Assembly: GCF_004681965.1 (NCBI RefSeq)
Contig: NZ_SMLL01000001.1
Span: forward strand, 558,001 to 622,000
Direction of reading: 5' to 3'
Origin: Ramlibacter rhizophilus
GTDB taxonomy: Bacteria > Pseudomonadota > Gammaproteobacteria > Burkholderiales > Burkholderiaceae_C
DNA length: 64,000 nt
Part shown: piece by piece, positions 28,601-36,433 of the stretch
How the letters are laid out: each line of letters begins with the position of its first letter
Numbering within the stretch: the first letter of the stretch is position 1
Made by a program: the position numbers and the translations under genes
The notes under the pieces: model-generated
Database searches by the model: none
What the model saw: only the letters and a program-made list of their open reading frames with translations
Told to the model about the DNA's origin: nothing

Positions 28601-29383
28601 CGAGAGCTTGATCGAGATGCCGGGCCCGTCCAGCACGCCGCGGCCGCGCGCGGCCCGGCCGATGGCGTGGATCGCGTGCTCGTAGGCGAGCAGGTAGCGC
28701 TGCGCGTCGGCCTCGGTGAGCGCGGCTTCGCCCAGCATGTCGAAGGAGTAGCGAAAACCCTCGGCTTCGCGCGGTGCGGCGCGGCGCAGCGCCTCCTCGA
28801 TGGTCTCTCCGGTGACGAACTGCTCGCCCATGAGGCGCATGGCCAGGTCCACGCCCTTGCGGATCAGGGGCTCGCCGCCGCGCGCCAGCAGCTTGCCCAG
28901 CGCGGCGCCCAGGCCCGATTCGCTGTGGGTGGCGGTGAGCCGGCCGGTCACCAGCAGGCCCCAGGTGGCGGCGTTGACGAAGAGCGAGGGGCTTCGGCCC
29001 AGGTGCCGGCCCCAGTCGCCCTGCGCGAGCTTGTCGCGGATCAGCGCATCGCGCGTGGCCGCATCCGGGATGCGCAGCAGGGCCTCGGCCAGGCACATCA
29101 GGGCCACGCCTTCCTGCGAGGACAGGGCGTACTCCTGCAGCAGGCCCTGCACCAGGGCACCGCTTCCGGCCTCGCGCTGGCGCCGGCGCACGCCCTCGGC
29201 GATGCGGCGGCCCAGGCGCTGGACCGCGGCCGCCGTGGCCTCGTCCAGCCGCGCGGCGTCCAGCACCTCGGCCACGGCCTGCGGCTCGGGGCGACGGGTG
29301 GCGCGCGTGATGGCCTCGCGCAAGGCCGACGTGAACGGAGCGGCCGGGTGGAAGCCGGCGAAGGGAGCAGGCGAGCAGGTCAC
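25655..29383 (-). CDS. putA: bifunctional proline dehydrogenase / L-glutamate-gamma-semialdehyde dehydrogenase
   Basis: Oxidises proline to glutamate in two steps at the membrane face, feeding electrons to quinone. The FAD-dependent PRODH barrel (YSFDMLGEAALTEADA onward) covers roughly residues 180-490. The aldehyde dehydrogenase domain follows, with ISPWNFPLAIF, glutamate in ETGGQNAM and catalytic Cys in SAGQRCSALR, and then a C-terminal domain of about 200 residues. No ribbon-helix-helix domain precedes the arm, so it is the non-DNA-binding form and is probably controlled by the divergent Lrp protein. I place the start at GTG 29383 (1242 residues), because the N-terminus then fits the family and frees a promoter region; the frame is open to GTG 29458 (1267 residues). 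Confidence 0.93.
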   Translation of the reverse strand: MTCSPAPFAGFHPAAPFTSALREAITRATRRPEPQAVAEVLDAARLDEATAAAVQRLGRRIAEGVRRRQREAGSGALVQGLLQEYALSSQEGVALMCLAEALLRIPDAATRDALIRDKLAQGDWGRHLGRSPSLFVNAATWGLLVTGRLTATHSESGLGAALGKLLARGGEPLIRKGVDLAMRLMGEQFVTGETIEEALRRAAPREAEGFRYSFDMLGEAALTEADAQRYLLAYEHAIHAIGRAARGRGVLDGPGISIKLSALHPRYSRAQQARVMGELYPRLLGLCRLARGYDIGLNIDAEEAERLSLSLDLLERLCQEPDLAGWTGLGFVVQAYQKRCPAVIDWLVDLARRSGRRLMVRLVKGAYWDAEIKRAQLDGLDDYPVYTRKVHTDAAYLACARQLLAAPDAVFPQFATHNAHTLAAVYELAGPARYEPGQYEFQCLHGMGEPLYEQVVGRQAQGGLGRACRIYAPVGTHETLLAYLVRRLLENGANSSFVHRIADPALSLDELLREPAAQIDESAAREGAPGLPHPAIPLPRALFGPTRLNSRGLDLADEHTLDRLQACFQGTVAQGWSAPPLLAADTRPATDAVRNPAAHADVVGHTREADDDEVERALAEADRAAPSWSAVPASERASLLERAADRLEDDMPRLMALLVREAGKTAANAVAEVREAVDFLRYYAGQARDHLGEGEVRPLGAVVCISPWNFPLAIFCGQVAAALAAGNTVLAKPAEQTPLIAAEAVRALWDAGVPRAAVQLLPGRGETVGARLVGDARVQGVLFTGSTEVARLLQRQLAGRLGPQGRPVPLVAETGGQNAMIVDSSALPEQVVADVIGSAFDSAGQRCSALRVLCVQRELAPRVRDMLLGAMAELQLGRTDRLAVDVGPVIDEDARRGIEAHLARMRAQGRAVHQVARAGQDAAGGSFVTPALVELDRLDTLDREVFGPVLHLLSFERERLGELLAQIERTGYALTLGLHTRIDETVAQVLAAARAGNVYVNRNMVGAVVGVQPFGGEGLSGTGPKAGGPLYLYRLLAQAPRDVLGRALAQPGVRTAAVPSPARPALASLTAWAAGHPRLEAACRRFAQAAVADGGIVLPGPTGERNAYRIAPRDAVLCLAEDDADRLVQLAAVLAVGSRAVWPGSSHALASRFPAAVRACIDLVEDWAAPDAPFDAVLFHGDAPGVQAVQQVLADRPGPIVNVERLAPGEDEVRLERLVVERSTSINTAAAGGNATLMSLET

Positions 29384-29440
29384 GAAGGGGGTGTGGATGT
29401 AGCCGAGATGAATGCGATGGTCGCGCGCGTCTCCTGGTTT

Positions 29441-29474
29441 ATCGTTCGGTTTTTTCACGGTTTCACCGAATGAT
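29441..29474. promoter_or_regulatory. candidate operator between putA and its Lrp regulator
   Basis: ATCGTTCGGT (29441-29450) and ACCGAATGAT (29465-29474) form an inverted repeat with 9 of 10 bases matching, around a T-rich 14-bp spacer. It ends 7 bp before the Lrp start at 29482, in the AT-richest stretch of the neighbourhood. If putA started at 29458 the palindrome would be inside its first codons, one reason to prefer the later start. Confidence 0.45.
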
Positions 29475-29481
29475 TCACGGC

Positions 29482-29949
29482 ATGCCCGCCACCCTGGACC
29501 GAATCGACCTTCGCATCCTCACGACCTTGCAGGAGGATGGCCGCATCAGCAACCTCAAGCTGGCCGAGACGGTGGCGCTGTCGCCCACGGCCGTGCTGGC
29601 CCGCGTGCAGCGGCTCACGCGCGAGGGCTACATCCGGGGCTACGAGGCGCGGCTGGACCCGAACCTGCTCGGCGCGGGCCTGCTGGTGTTCGTGGAGGTG
29701 CTGCTGGACCGCACGACCCCCAATGTCTTCGAGGCCTTCAAGGCCGCGGTCCAGGCCCAGCCGGCCATCCTGGAGTGCCACATGGTGGCGGGCGGCTTCG
29801 ACTACCTGCTCAAGACCCGCGCGGCCGACATGGACGCCTACCGCCGCTTCGCCGGCGCGGTGCTGTGGCAGCTGCCGGGCGTGCGCGAGACGCGCACCTA
29901 CGCGGTCATGGAAGAGGTCAAGAGCACGTCGCGGCTGTACCTGGGGTGA
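29482..29949 (+). CDS. Lrp/AsnC-family regulator (likely PutR)
   Basis: 155 residues. N-terminal helix-turn-helix (ISNLKLAETVALSPTAVLAR, about 21-40) and C-terminal RAM/AsnC ligand domain (LECHMVAGGFDYLLKTRAAD). The ATG at 29482 gives the usual MPATLDRIDLRIL opening; ATG 29470 lies inside the palindrome. It is divergent from putA, the arrangement of proline-responsive PutR/BkdR-type activators, so proline is the likely effector (inference). Confidence 0.92.
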   Translation: MPATLDRIDLRILTTLQEDGRISNLKLAETVALSPTAVLARVQRLTREGYIRGYEARLDPNLLGAGLLVFVEVLLDRTTPNVFEAFKAAVQAQPAILECHMVAGGFDYLLKTRAADMDAYRRFAGAVLWQLPGVRETRTYAVMEEVKSTSRLYLG

Positions 29950-30014
29950 CAACTGGACGCGAACGGCCCCGGCGCCATCGCCTCCAAGAGGAAAACCCTC
30001 AAGGAGAACAAGCC

Positions 30015-30770
30015 ATGCTGATGAGTGCCAAGGAATTGTCCGGCTACGACGTGCACGCGCGCGACGGGAAGATCGGCCGCGTCCACGACCTCTACTTCGA
30101 CGACGAGCGCCTCGCCGTGCGCCACCTGGTGGTGGACACCGGTGGCTGGATCTCAGGCCGGCGCGTGCTGGTGTCGCCGCACGCCGTGGAGCAGCTCGAC
30201 CGCGACGCACGCCGCCTGGTCGCGAACCTCACGCGCGAGCAGGTCGAGAAGGCCCCCGGCGTGGACACCGACAAACCGGTCTCGCGCCAGCAGGAGATCG
30301 AGCACTACGACTACTACCAGTACCCCTACTACTGGACCGGCTTCGGCTTGTGGGGATCCATGGCCTACCCGCTGGCCTATGCCACGCCCGCGTCGGCGGC
30401 AGGCGTCGCGGGCGGGTACGCGGCCGAGGCGAGCGATGGCGCCACGAGCGACCCGGTGCAGCGCGAGCGCCTGCAGGCCGAGCGCGACGCGGCCGATCCG
30501 CACCTGCGCAGCGCCCACGAGGTCACGGGCTACCACATCGAGGCGGTGGACGGCGCCATCGGCCACCTGTCCGACCTGCTCTTCGAGGGCGGCTCCTGGC
30601 GCATCGAGCAGCTGGTGGTGGACACGCGCAACTGGCTGCCCGGCAAGCATGTCGCCCTCGACGCGCGCACCCTGCACCGCGTGGACTGGGGCGAACGCAA
30701 GCTCTACGTGAACCTCACGCGCGAGCAGGTCAAGGGAAGTCCGGAGTACGCGGGCGCGCCGGGGCGTTGA
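30015..30770 (+). CDS. tandem PRC-barrel domain protein
   Basis: 251 residues. Two PRC-barrel domains, at about 1-75 (LSGYDVHARDGKIGRVHDLY) and 170-245 (VTGYHIEAVDGAIGHLSDLL), joined by a Tyr-rich, low-complexity linker. PRC barrels occur in RimM, in photosynthetic reaction centre H subunits and in soil-bacterial stress proteins. Cytoplasmic; no signal. AAGGAG at 30001-30006 precedes the ATG. Function unknown; stress- or membrane-associated roles are reported for similar proteins. Confidence 0.85.
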   Translation: MLMSAKELSGYDVHARDGKIGRVHDLYFDDERLAVRHLVVDTGGWISGRRVLVSPHAVEQLDRDARRLVANLTREQVEKAPGVDTDKPVSRQQEIEHYDYYQYPYYWTGFGLWGSMAYPLAYATPASAAGVAGGYAAEASDGATSDPVQRERLQAERDAADPHLRSAHEVTGYHIEAVDGAIGHLSDLLFEGGSWRIEQLVVDTRNWLPGKHVALDARTLHRVDWGERKLYVNLTREQVKGSPEYAGAPGR

Positions 30771-30939
30771 GGGACAGGCCCAGGCCCGGCGCGGGCGCGC
30801 GCGGGAAGTCCGCCGCGGCGCTGCGGGCGCTCCAGCGCTGGGCCGGCTGCGGCACCTGCAGCCCGTAGGACGCCGCGGTCACGGCGAGGATCACCGCGGT
30901 TCGCTGCAGCATCGAGGATGTCTTGTTGCGGTCGTTCAC
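30730..30939 (-). CDS. hypothetical small protein, 69 residues
   Basis: GTG start at 30939 with GGAGG at 6-bp spacing. One hydrophobic stretch (TAVILAVTAASYGLQV, about 12-27) suggests a signal or anchor, followed by a Pro/Ala-rich tail. The last 41 bp run antisense into the PRC-barrel gene. The good ribosome binding site and the absence of another gene here support it; composition alone does not. Function unknown. Confidence 0.4.
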   Translation of the reverse strand: MNDRNKTSSMLQRTAVILAVTAASYGLQVPQPAQRWSARSAAADFPRAPAPGLGLSLNAPARPRTPDFP

Positions 30940-31017
30940 ATCGGGCCTCCATGAATGGAGCGCAGTGTGGCCGTTCAATGTTCCGGTCTCGTGACGCGGG
31001 CGTCGGGGCCTTGGTCT

Positions 31018-31440
31018 TCAGGCCGCGGCCGTTCCGATGTGGGCGATGGCCTGGGGAACTCCGACGACCCTGACGCCCTGATGCTCGGTGACTCTGAGCA
31101 GCGGCTTGTCCCCGGTGACGAGCAAGTCGGCGCGCGCCGCGATGGCCGTCCCGATGACCACATCGTCATCGGGATCGGGCGCTATCCGAGGCGTCGCCGC
31201 TGGCCGCACGAGCGCCGTGAGCTGCGCATACCCGTCGACGATCTGATCGATGGTGAGCTTGGAGGCAGCGATCTTCTCAGCGAACTTGCTCCGGGCGAGG
31301 ATGTCCGTGAGTTCGGCCAGCATCGGCGGGCTGGTGAAAAGCTGAACGCGCTCCTCGCGCGCGGCCTGCAGCAGCAGGCGCGGCGTGCCGCCCCACAGGA
31401 TGGCCGAGGCCACGACGTTCGTATCGAGCACGACCCGCAC
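31018..31440 (-). CDS. PIN-domain toxin of a toxin-antitoxin pair
   Basis: 140 residues. Acidic PIN nuclease residues: D6 in VLDTNVV, a glutamate in MLAELTDIL, aspartates in PDPDDDVVIG and in LLVTGDKPLL. This is the pattern of the PIN family often labelled putative toxin component (COG1569), metal-dependent RNases. It lies 11 bp downstream of a small gene on the same strand whose product fits an antitoxin. Target RNA unknown. Confidence 0.88.
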   Translation of the reverse strand: MRVVLDTNVVASAILWGGTPRLLLQAAREERVQLFTSPPMLAELTDILARSKFAEKIAASKLTIDQIVDGYAQLTALVRPAATPRIAPDPDDDVVIGTAIAARADLLVTGDKPLLRVTEHQGVRVVGVPQAIAHIGTAAA

Positions 31441-31451
31441 CGAGCGGCGCT

Positions 31452-31697
31452 TCAGTTTGCGTTTCTCGCGCGCCGTTCGGCGCGCATGGCGGCGATTTCC
31501 TGGGCGACTTCGTCGGGAGACATGACCGCGGGATCATTGACTTCGGCCATGCGGTCCATGGCCGCGAAGAATTCATCGACCCGCTGCGTCTTGAGCTGAT
31601 CGCGCAGCCAGCGCTCCAGATTCGCCGGCGACAGCAGGCCCGCGCGCTGAGCCTCCTGCGCGAGCTGGTCAGGCAAGGTGATCTGCACGGTTGTCAT
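31452..31697 (-). CDS. putative antitoxin partner of the PIN toxin
   Basis: 81 residues from the ATG at 31697 (MTTVQITLPDQLAQEA), a ribbon-helix-helix-like opening (strand VQITLP then helix), with a charged C-terminal half that could wrap the toxin. First in the pair, as expected of antitoxin genes. An upstream open frame to 31751 lacks support. It probably autorepresses the operon (family knowledge), but I see no clear operator. Confidence 0.75.
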   Translation of the reverse strand: MTTVQITLPDQLAQEAQRAGLLSPANLERWLRDQLKTQRVDEFFAAMDRMAEVNDPAVMSPDEVAQEIAAMRAERRARNAN

Positions 31698-31781
31698 GTG
31701 GGGCCTCCAGGCGGGCGGTCTGCCGCTCGGGACGATGTCGAGCGGCGCCATGCCAGGAGTTTGCCACGACCAGATCGCTCT

Positions 31782-32651
31782 TCACCCCGCCGCCGCGTCG
31801 ATGAACCCCCGCACCAGCCGCAGTTGCTCCGGCACGTTCAGCGCCGGCGCATGCCCGCAGCCCGGGATCTCCACCACCTTGGCCAGGCCCAGCGCACCGG
31901 GGCCGCGGCGCAGCATTTCCTCGGTGGCGTCCGGCAGCACCAGGTCCGACTCGGCGCCGCGCAGGCACAGCACGGGCACGCGGATGGCGTCGTAGTGCGT
32001 CCAGAGTTCGTAGTCGTTCGGGTGGTCGATGAACTGGCGCACCATGGCCGGGTCGTAGTGCGGCGTGACGCGCCCGTCGGGCAGGCGGCGGGTGGAGGTT
32101 TCCGTCAGGCGCCGCCACTGCGCGTCGCTGAGCCACCCATAGGGCTTGTACACCTGCCGGAAGAAGGCCTCCAGCTCGGTCACCGTGTCGAAGGCGGGCG
32201 GGTTGCCGGCGTACTGGCGGATGCGCTCGATGGCCGGCTGCGCCAGGCGCGGCGCGTTGTCGTTGAGGACCAGGCTGCGGATGCGGCCGGCCAGTTGCGG
32301 CTGCGCGAGGCCGCCGGCGCACACGGTGCCGATGGCCCCGCCCATGGACGTGCCGACCCAGTGGGCCTGCGCGATCTCCAGCCGGTCCATCAGCTCCGCG
32401 GCGATGCGCGCATAGAAGGCGAGCTGGTACTCGCCGGTGGGGTCCGGGCTCCACTGCGACAGGCCGCGCCCGATGGTGTCCGGGCAGATGACGCGCCAGC
32501 GGTCCGAGAGCGACTCGGCCAGTTCGTCCATGTCGCGACCCGTGCGCGCGAGGCCGTGCCAGGCGATGACGGTCTCCGGGTTCGAGGCGCCCCAGAGCGT
32601 GTAGTGGATCTGGCGGCCGGCGCAGGTGAGGTAGTGCGAGCTCGGGCGCAT
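31782..32651 (-). CDS. alpha/beta hydrolase at the end of the liv-type operon
   Basis: 289 residues. Nucleophile elbow VGTSMGG with S102; acid in RGAESDLVLPD; base in GCGHAPALN. The opening MRPSSHYLTCAG leads into HYTLWG, typical of homoserine-acetyltransferase-like and ester hydrolases. The ATG lies 2 bp after the livM stop, so it is coexpressed with the ABC transporter. It suggests that the imported compound is an ester, thioester or lactone rather than a free amino acid (inference). Confidence 0.88.
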   Translation of the reverse strand: MRPSSHYLTCAGRQIHYTLWGASNPETVIAWHGLARTGRDMDELAESLSDRWRVICPDTIGRGLSQWSPDPTGEYQLAFYARIAAELMDRLEIAQAHWVGTSMGGAIGTVCAGGLAQPQLAGRIRSLVLNDNAPRLAQPAIERIRQYAGNPPAFDTVTELEAFFRQVYKPYGWLSDAQWRRLTETSTRRLPDGRVTPHYDPAMVRQFIDHPNDYELWTHYDAIRVPVLCLRGAESDLVLPDATEEMLRRGPGALGLAKVVEIPGCGHAPALNVPEQLRLVRGFIDAAAG

Positions 32652-32653
32652 GC

Positions 32654-33793
32654 TCACCTCGCGCGCGCCGGCGTGGCGTTGGCGGTGTTCGTGGCGCTGG
32701 AGTTCGGGGGCGGCGGCTTCACGCCCGCGCGGCTCACGGCCAGCGCGCGCAGCCGGCCCACCACGCCGGTGGGGAAGTAGTACACCGACAGCACGAAGAG
32801 CACGCCCAGCCAGAGCAGCCAGCGGTCGGGCGAGAGCAGGGCGGCCAGGGCCGGCACGCTGGCGGCGGCCTCGTGCCCCAGGCGGAGCAGGTCCTGCAGG
32901 TAGCTTTGCGCGACGACGAAGAGGGCCGAGCCGATCACCGCACCGTACAGCGTGCCCATGCCGCCGATGACGACGATCAGCAGCACGTCCACCATGATCT
33001 CGAAGGACAGCGAGGTGTCCGGCCCGTTGTAGCGAAGCCAGAGCGCCAGCATGGTGCCGGCCAGCGTGGCGAAGAGGGCCGAGAGAATGCTGGAGACCGT
33101 GCGGTACACCACCACCCGGTAGCCGATGGCCTCGGCGCGGAACTCGTTCTCGCGAATGGCCTGCAGCACGCGGCCGAAGGGCGAATTCACGATGCGCAGC
33201 ATCAGGAGGAACAGGCCCAGTGCCACCGCGAAGAGGAGCCAGTAGCACAGGAGCCGCCCGTCGATCATCACGCCGAAGACCGGGTTCTCGAAGGGCTCGA
33301 AGCTCGGCGACAGCAGCGCCGGCACCTTGAAGCTCAGGCCGTCCTCGCCGCCGGTGAACTCCGACAGCTGCGAGGCCAGGGTCTGGAAGGCCGCGGCGAA
33401 GGCCAGCGTGATCATGGAAAAGAAGATCGCCCGCACCCGCAGCGAAAAGAGGCCGATGGCCAGCGCCAGCACGAATGACAGCGCCAGCGCCGCGCCGATG
33501 CCCATGCCCAGCGAGCCCCAGCCCGCCCCCAGCCGCGTGGAAGCGATGGCCACGCCGTAGGCGCCGATGCCGAAGAACATGGTGTGCGCGAAGCTCACGA
33601 TGCCGGTGTAGCCCAGGAGCAGGTCGAAGCTGGCGACCAGCACGATGAAGATCAGCACCTTGGCCGCCACGTTCAGCGCCTTGACCCCGGGAAAGAGGAA
33701 GGGCGCGAAGGCCAGGGCGACCACGATCGCCAGCAGGATGAAGGCCAGGGGCCGGCTGCGGGGCAGGTCGCGGGAGAGGAGTCGGGTCAGCAT
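32654..33793 (-). CDS. livM: branched-chain amino acid-type ABC transporter permease LivM
   Basis: 379 residues, about 9-10 membrane helices. LivM signature region LLGYTGIVSFAHTMFFGIGAYG near residue 60, and the EAA-like SPFGRVLQAIRENEFRAEAIGY. A Pro/Ala/Asn-rich tail of about 25 residues follows the last helix. It follows livH by 10 bp and precedes the hydrolase by 2 bp. Substrate specificity depends on the receptor and may not be leucine. Confidence 0.93.
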   Translation of the reverse strand: MLTRLLSRDLPRSRPLAFILLAIVVALAFAPFLFPGVKALNVAAKVLIFIVLVASFDLLLGYTGIVSFAHTMFFGIGAYGVAIASTRLGAGWGSLGMGIGAALALSFVLALAIGLFSLRVRAIFFSMITLAFAAAFQTLASQLSEFTGGEDGLSFKVPALLSPSFEPFENPVFGVMIDGRLLCYWLLFAVALGLFLLMLRIVNSPFGRVLQAIRENEFRAEAIGYRVVVYRTVSSILSALFATLAGTMLALWLRYNGPDTSLSFEIMVDVLLIVVIGGMGTLYGAVIGSALFVVAQSYLQDLLRLGHEAAASVPALAALLSPDRWLLWLGVLFVLSVYYFPTGVVGRLRALAVSRAGVKPPPPNSSATNTANATPARAR

Positions 33794-33803
33794 GTCGGCT
33801 CCT

Positions 33804-34784
33804 TCAGCGGTTCAAGGCATAGACGCCCTGCGGCCGCCACAGCAGGATGGCCATCATGAGCGCGATGTTGGAAAACAGAGCCACCTTGGGCACCAGGAAG
33901 CCGGTGTAGTTGGCCATCAGGCCCACCAGCAGGGCGCCCACCAGCGCGCCGGTGGTGGAGCCCAGGCCGCCGATGATCAGCACGATGAAGATCAGCACGT
34001 TGACCTGCGCGCCCATCTGCGGCACCACGTTCTGCTGGTACAGGCCCCACATCACGCCGCCCAGGCCGGCGAGCGCGCTGCCCATCACGAACACGCCGAT
34101 GAACAGCTTGCGGATGCCGTAGCCCATCGACTCGACCATCTCGCGGTCCTGCACGCCGGCGCGGATCAGGAGGCCGATCTTGGTGCGCGTGAGCGTCCAC
34201 AGCAGCGCCGCGAAGACGGCCACGCCGACGACCACGGCGATGACACGGTACTTCTCCACCGCCGCATCGCCCACCAGAATGGCACCGCGCATGCCTTCGG
34301 GCAGGGGCAGCGGGATCTGCAGCGGCCCCCAGATCACCTTGATCAGCTCCTCGCCGATGATGAGGCCGCCCATGGTGATGAGGATCTGCTTGAGGTGGTT
34401 GCCGTACACCGGCCGCACGATGAAGCGCTCGAAGGCCAGGCCCAGCACGCCGGCCACCAGCATGGCCACCAGCATGGCGGGGAACACCGCCATCATGTTG
34501 ACCCAGAGGCTGCCCGAGGCGGTGTAGTCGCCCATGGCGCCCAGCACGCTGGTGGCCACGAAGGCGCCCAGCGCGATGAACACGCCGTGGCCGAAGTTCA
34601 GCACGTCCATGAGGCCGAACACCAGCGTGAGGCCCGAGGCGATGATGAAGATGATCATGCCCATGGCCAGGCCCGCCACCGTGAGCGTGAGCCAGGTCGA
34701 GCCCGAGCCGATGAAGGGCAGCACCAGGGCGGCGAGGGCCGGCACCAGGGCCAGGGGTTTCCAGTCGAATTCGGCGAGCTTCAT
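33804..34784 (-). CDS. livH: branched-chain amino acid-type ABC transporter permease LivH
   Basis: 326 residues, about 8-9 membrane helices. LivH features: VFGLMDVLNFGHGVFIALGAF, FERFIVRPVYGNHLKQIL and GGLGSTTGALVGALLVG. The ATG at 34784 overlaps the livF stop (ATGA), so translation is coupled. Pairs with LivM to form the translocation path. Confidence 0.93.
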   Translation of the reverse strand: MKLAEFDWKPLALVPALAALVLPFIGSGSTWLTLTVAGLAMGMIIFIIASGLTLVFGLMDVLNFGHGVFIALGAFVATSVLGAMGDYTASGSLWVNMMAVFPAMLVAMLVAGVLGLAFERFIVRPVYGNHLKQILITMGGLIIGEELIKVIWGPLQIPLPLPEGMRGAILVGDAAVEKYRVIAVVVGVAVFAALLWTLTRTKIGLLIRAGVQDREMVESMGYGIRKLFIGVFVMGSALAGLGGVMWGLYQQNVVPQMGAQVNVLIFIVLIIGGLGSTTGALVGALLVGLMANYTGFLVPKVALFSNIALMMAILLWRPQGVYALNR

Positions 34785-35506
34785 AGCGCGAGTCCCAGCA
34801 GCTTCTGCTGCAGCGATTCGTCCTCGGCCAGCTCCTTCATGGCGCCGGCATGGACGATCTGTCCGTTGTCCATCACCGCCACCCGGTCGCCCAGGCGCTT
34901 GGCGAAGTTGAAGTTCTGCTCCACCAGCAGGATGGTCACGCCGCTGGCCTTGAGCTGGCCGAAGGCCTCGATCATGTTGTTGATGATGGCGGGCGCGAGG
35001 CCCTTGCTCGGCTCGTCCACGATCAGCAGCTCGCGCGGCTCGACGATGGCCCGCGAGACGGCCAGCATCTGCTTCTGCCCGCCCGAGAGCTTGCCCGCCG
35101 GGTGGTTCCAGAACTTCTCCACGGCGGGAAAGAGCTTGAAGATCCACTGCAGCCGGGCCTCGTCGATCTGGCTGGCGCGCTGCGCCGAGCGGGCCGCCAG
35201 CAGCATGTTTTCCTTGACGGTGAGGTCCGCGAAGATGCCCATGTTCTCGGGCACGTAGGCCACGCCCAGCGAGGCGATCTGCGGCGTGGACAGGCGCGTG
35301 ATGTCCTGGTCGCCCAGCGTGATGCGCCCGGCCGAGGCCTGCCACAGGCCCATGACGGTGCGCAGCGTGGTGGTCTTGCCCGCGCCATTGCGCCCGAGCA
35401 GCATGGTGAGCTGGCCGCGCGGCACGACCAGGTCCACGCCGTGCAGGATGTGGTAGGCGGCGATGTGGGTGTGGACGCCGGAGAGGGTCAGGAGGTTGGC
35501 GCTCAT
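34781..35506 (-). CDS. livF: ABC transporter ATP-binding protein LivF
   Basis: 241 residues. Walker A GRNGAGKTT near residue 38, signature LSGGQKQM near 140 and Walker B LLIVDEPSKGLAP near 160. The short second-ATPase type of Liv systems. Its start overlaps the livG stop by 4 bp. Acts with LivG on the cytoplasmic side. Confidence 0.95.
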   Translation of the reverse strand: MSANLLTLSGVHTHIAAYHILHGVDLVVPRGQLTMLLGRNGAGKTTTLRTVMGLWQASAGRITLGDQDITRLSTPQIASLGVAYVPENMGIFADLTVKENMLLAARSAQRASQIDEARLQWIFKLFPAVEKFWNHPAGKLSGGQKQMLAVSRAIVEPRELLIVDEPSKGLAPAIINNMIEAFGQLKASGVTILLVEQNFNFAKRLGDRVAVMDNGQIVHAGAMKELAEDESLQQKLLGLAL

Positions 35507-36288
35507 GGGTGGGCTCCTTCGGCCGAGGGGCTGCTCGCCCCCAGGTAGGCCTCCTGCACCACGGGCAGCGCGATCACCTCGGCCGGCTTGCCGTCGGCCA
35601 CCAGCGCGCCGTTGTGCAGCACGATGATGCGGTCGGCGAGTTCCCGCACCACGTCCATCTTGTGTTCCACCAGCAGGATGGTCTTGCGCTTGTCGGCCTT
35701 CAGGCGCCGGATCAGGTCCAGGATCACGGGGGCCTCGGCGGCGTTCATGCCGGCCGTGGGCTCGTCGAACATGAAGACCTGCGGCTCCAGGGCCATGAGC
35801 AGGGCCACTTCCAGCTTGCGCTGGTCGCCGTGCGGCAGGGCCGAAACGAGCTCGTCCTGCTTGGGCAAAAGCGCCACCTGTTCCAGGATCTCGCGGGCCC
35901 GGGCGGTGAGCGCTTCGTGGTCGCTCCAGATGGACAGCAGGTTCAGCCCGCGCCGGTGGCTTCCCTCGCGGCTGGCCTGCACGGCCAGGCGCACGTTCTC
36001 CAGCACCGACAGGCGCGGAAAGAGATTCGTGAGCTGGAAGGCCCGGCCCAGTCCGGCACGCGTGCGCTGCGAAGCCGACAGGCCCGACAGGTCGCGGCCA
36101 TTGAGCGACACGCGGCCCGCCGATGCCTTGAGCTGGCCCGAGATCAGGTTGAAGTAGGTGGTCTTGCCGGCCCCGTTGGGTCCGACGATTGCCGTGAGGG
36201 TGCCCGGCTCGAACGAGCAGGTCACCGCATCGACCGCCACGTGACCGCCGAAGCGGATGGTGAGGTCCTGGGTGGCGAGAAGGCTCAT
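35503..36288 (-). CDS. livG: ABC transporter ATP-binding protein LivG
   Basis: 261 residues. Walker A GPNGAGKTTYFN near residue 37; the signature motif is degenerate (LPHGDQRKLEVA); Walker B is FMFDEPTAGMNAAE. The start ATG 36288 gives the normal MSLLATQDLTIRF; the frame stays open upstream only because repeat family A copy 2 happens to be translatable, and that extension is rejected. livK lies 145 bp upstream with the repeat between them. Confidence 0.95.
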   Translation of the reverse strand: MSLLATQDLTIRFGGHVAVDAVTCSFEPGTLTAIVGPNGAGKTTYFNLISGQLKASAGRVSLNGRDLSGLSASQRTRAGLGRAFQLTNLFPRLSVLENVRLAVQASREGSHRRGLNLLSIWSDHEALTARAREILEQVALLPKQDELVSALPHGDQRKLEVALLMALEPQVFMFDEPTAGMNAAEAPVILDLIRRLKADKRKTILLVEHKMDVVRELADRIIVLHNGALVADGKPAEVIALPVVQEAYLGASSPSAEGAHP

Positions 36289-36320
36289 GGCCACAGCCTG
36301 TGAGGAGGAGGAAGAAGACT

Positions 36321-36415
36321 CCTTCCCCTCTGGGGGAAGGCAGGGATGGGGGCCGCGCGTGAAGCGGCGTGGCCGGCGCGCGAAGCCCCCAACCAGCCCT
36401 CCCCCAGGGGGAGGG
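36321..36415. repeat. dispersed repeat family A, copy 2
   Basis: About 95 bp between livK and livG. Left hairpin CCTTCCCCTCTGGGGGAAGG, then GGGATGGGGGC, a variable core, AGCCCCC, and right hairpin CCCTCCCCCAGGGGGAGGG. Same orientation as copy 3. Placed inside an operon, it could set different levels of livK and livGFHM by stalling or protecting mRNA, as REP elements do after binding-protein genes. Confidence 0.8.
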
Positions 36416-36433
36416 TTCATGCAGCGGCAGGCC

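Noticed and set aside
25505..29473. 1322-codon open frame on the plus strand opposite putA
   Set aside because: Antisense shadow of putA: high GC3 suppresses stop codons. The translation is low in complexity (Arg/Gly/Ala/His rich) with no domain.
36289..36420. 44-residue N-terminal extension of LivG
   Set aside because: It is the translation of repeat A copy 2 plus a Ser run; the standard LivG start is at 36288.
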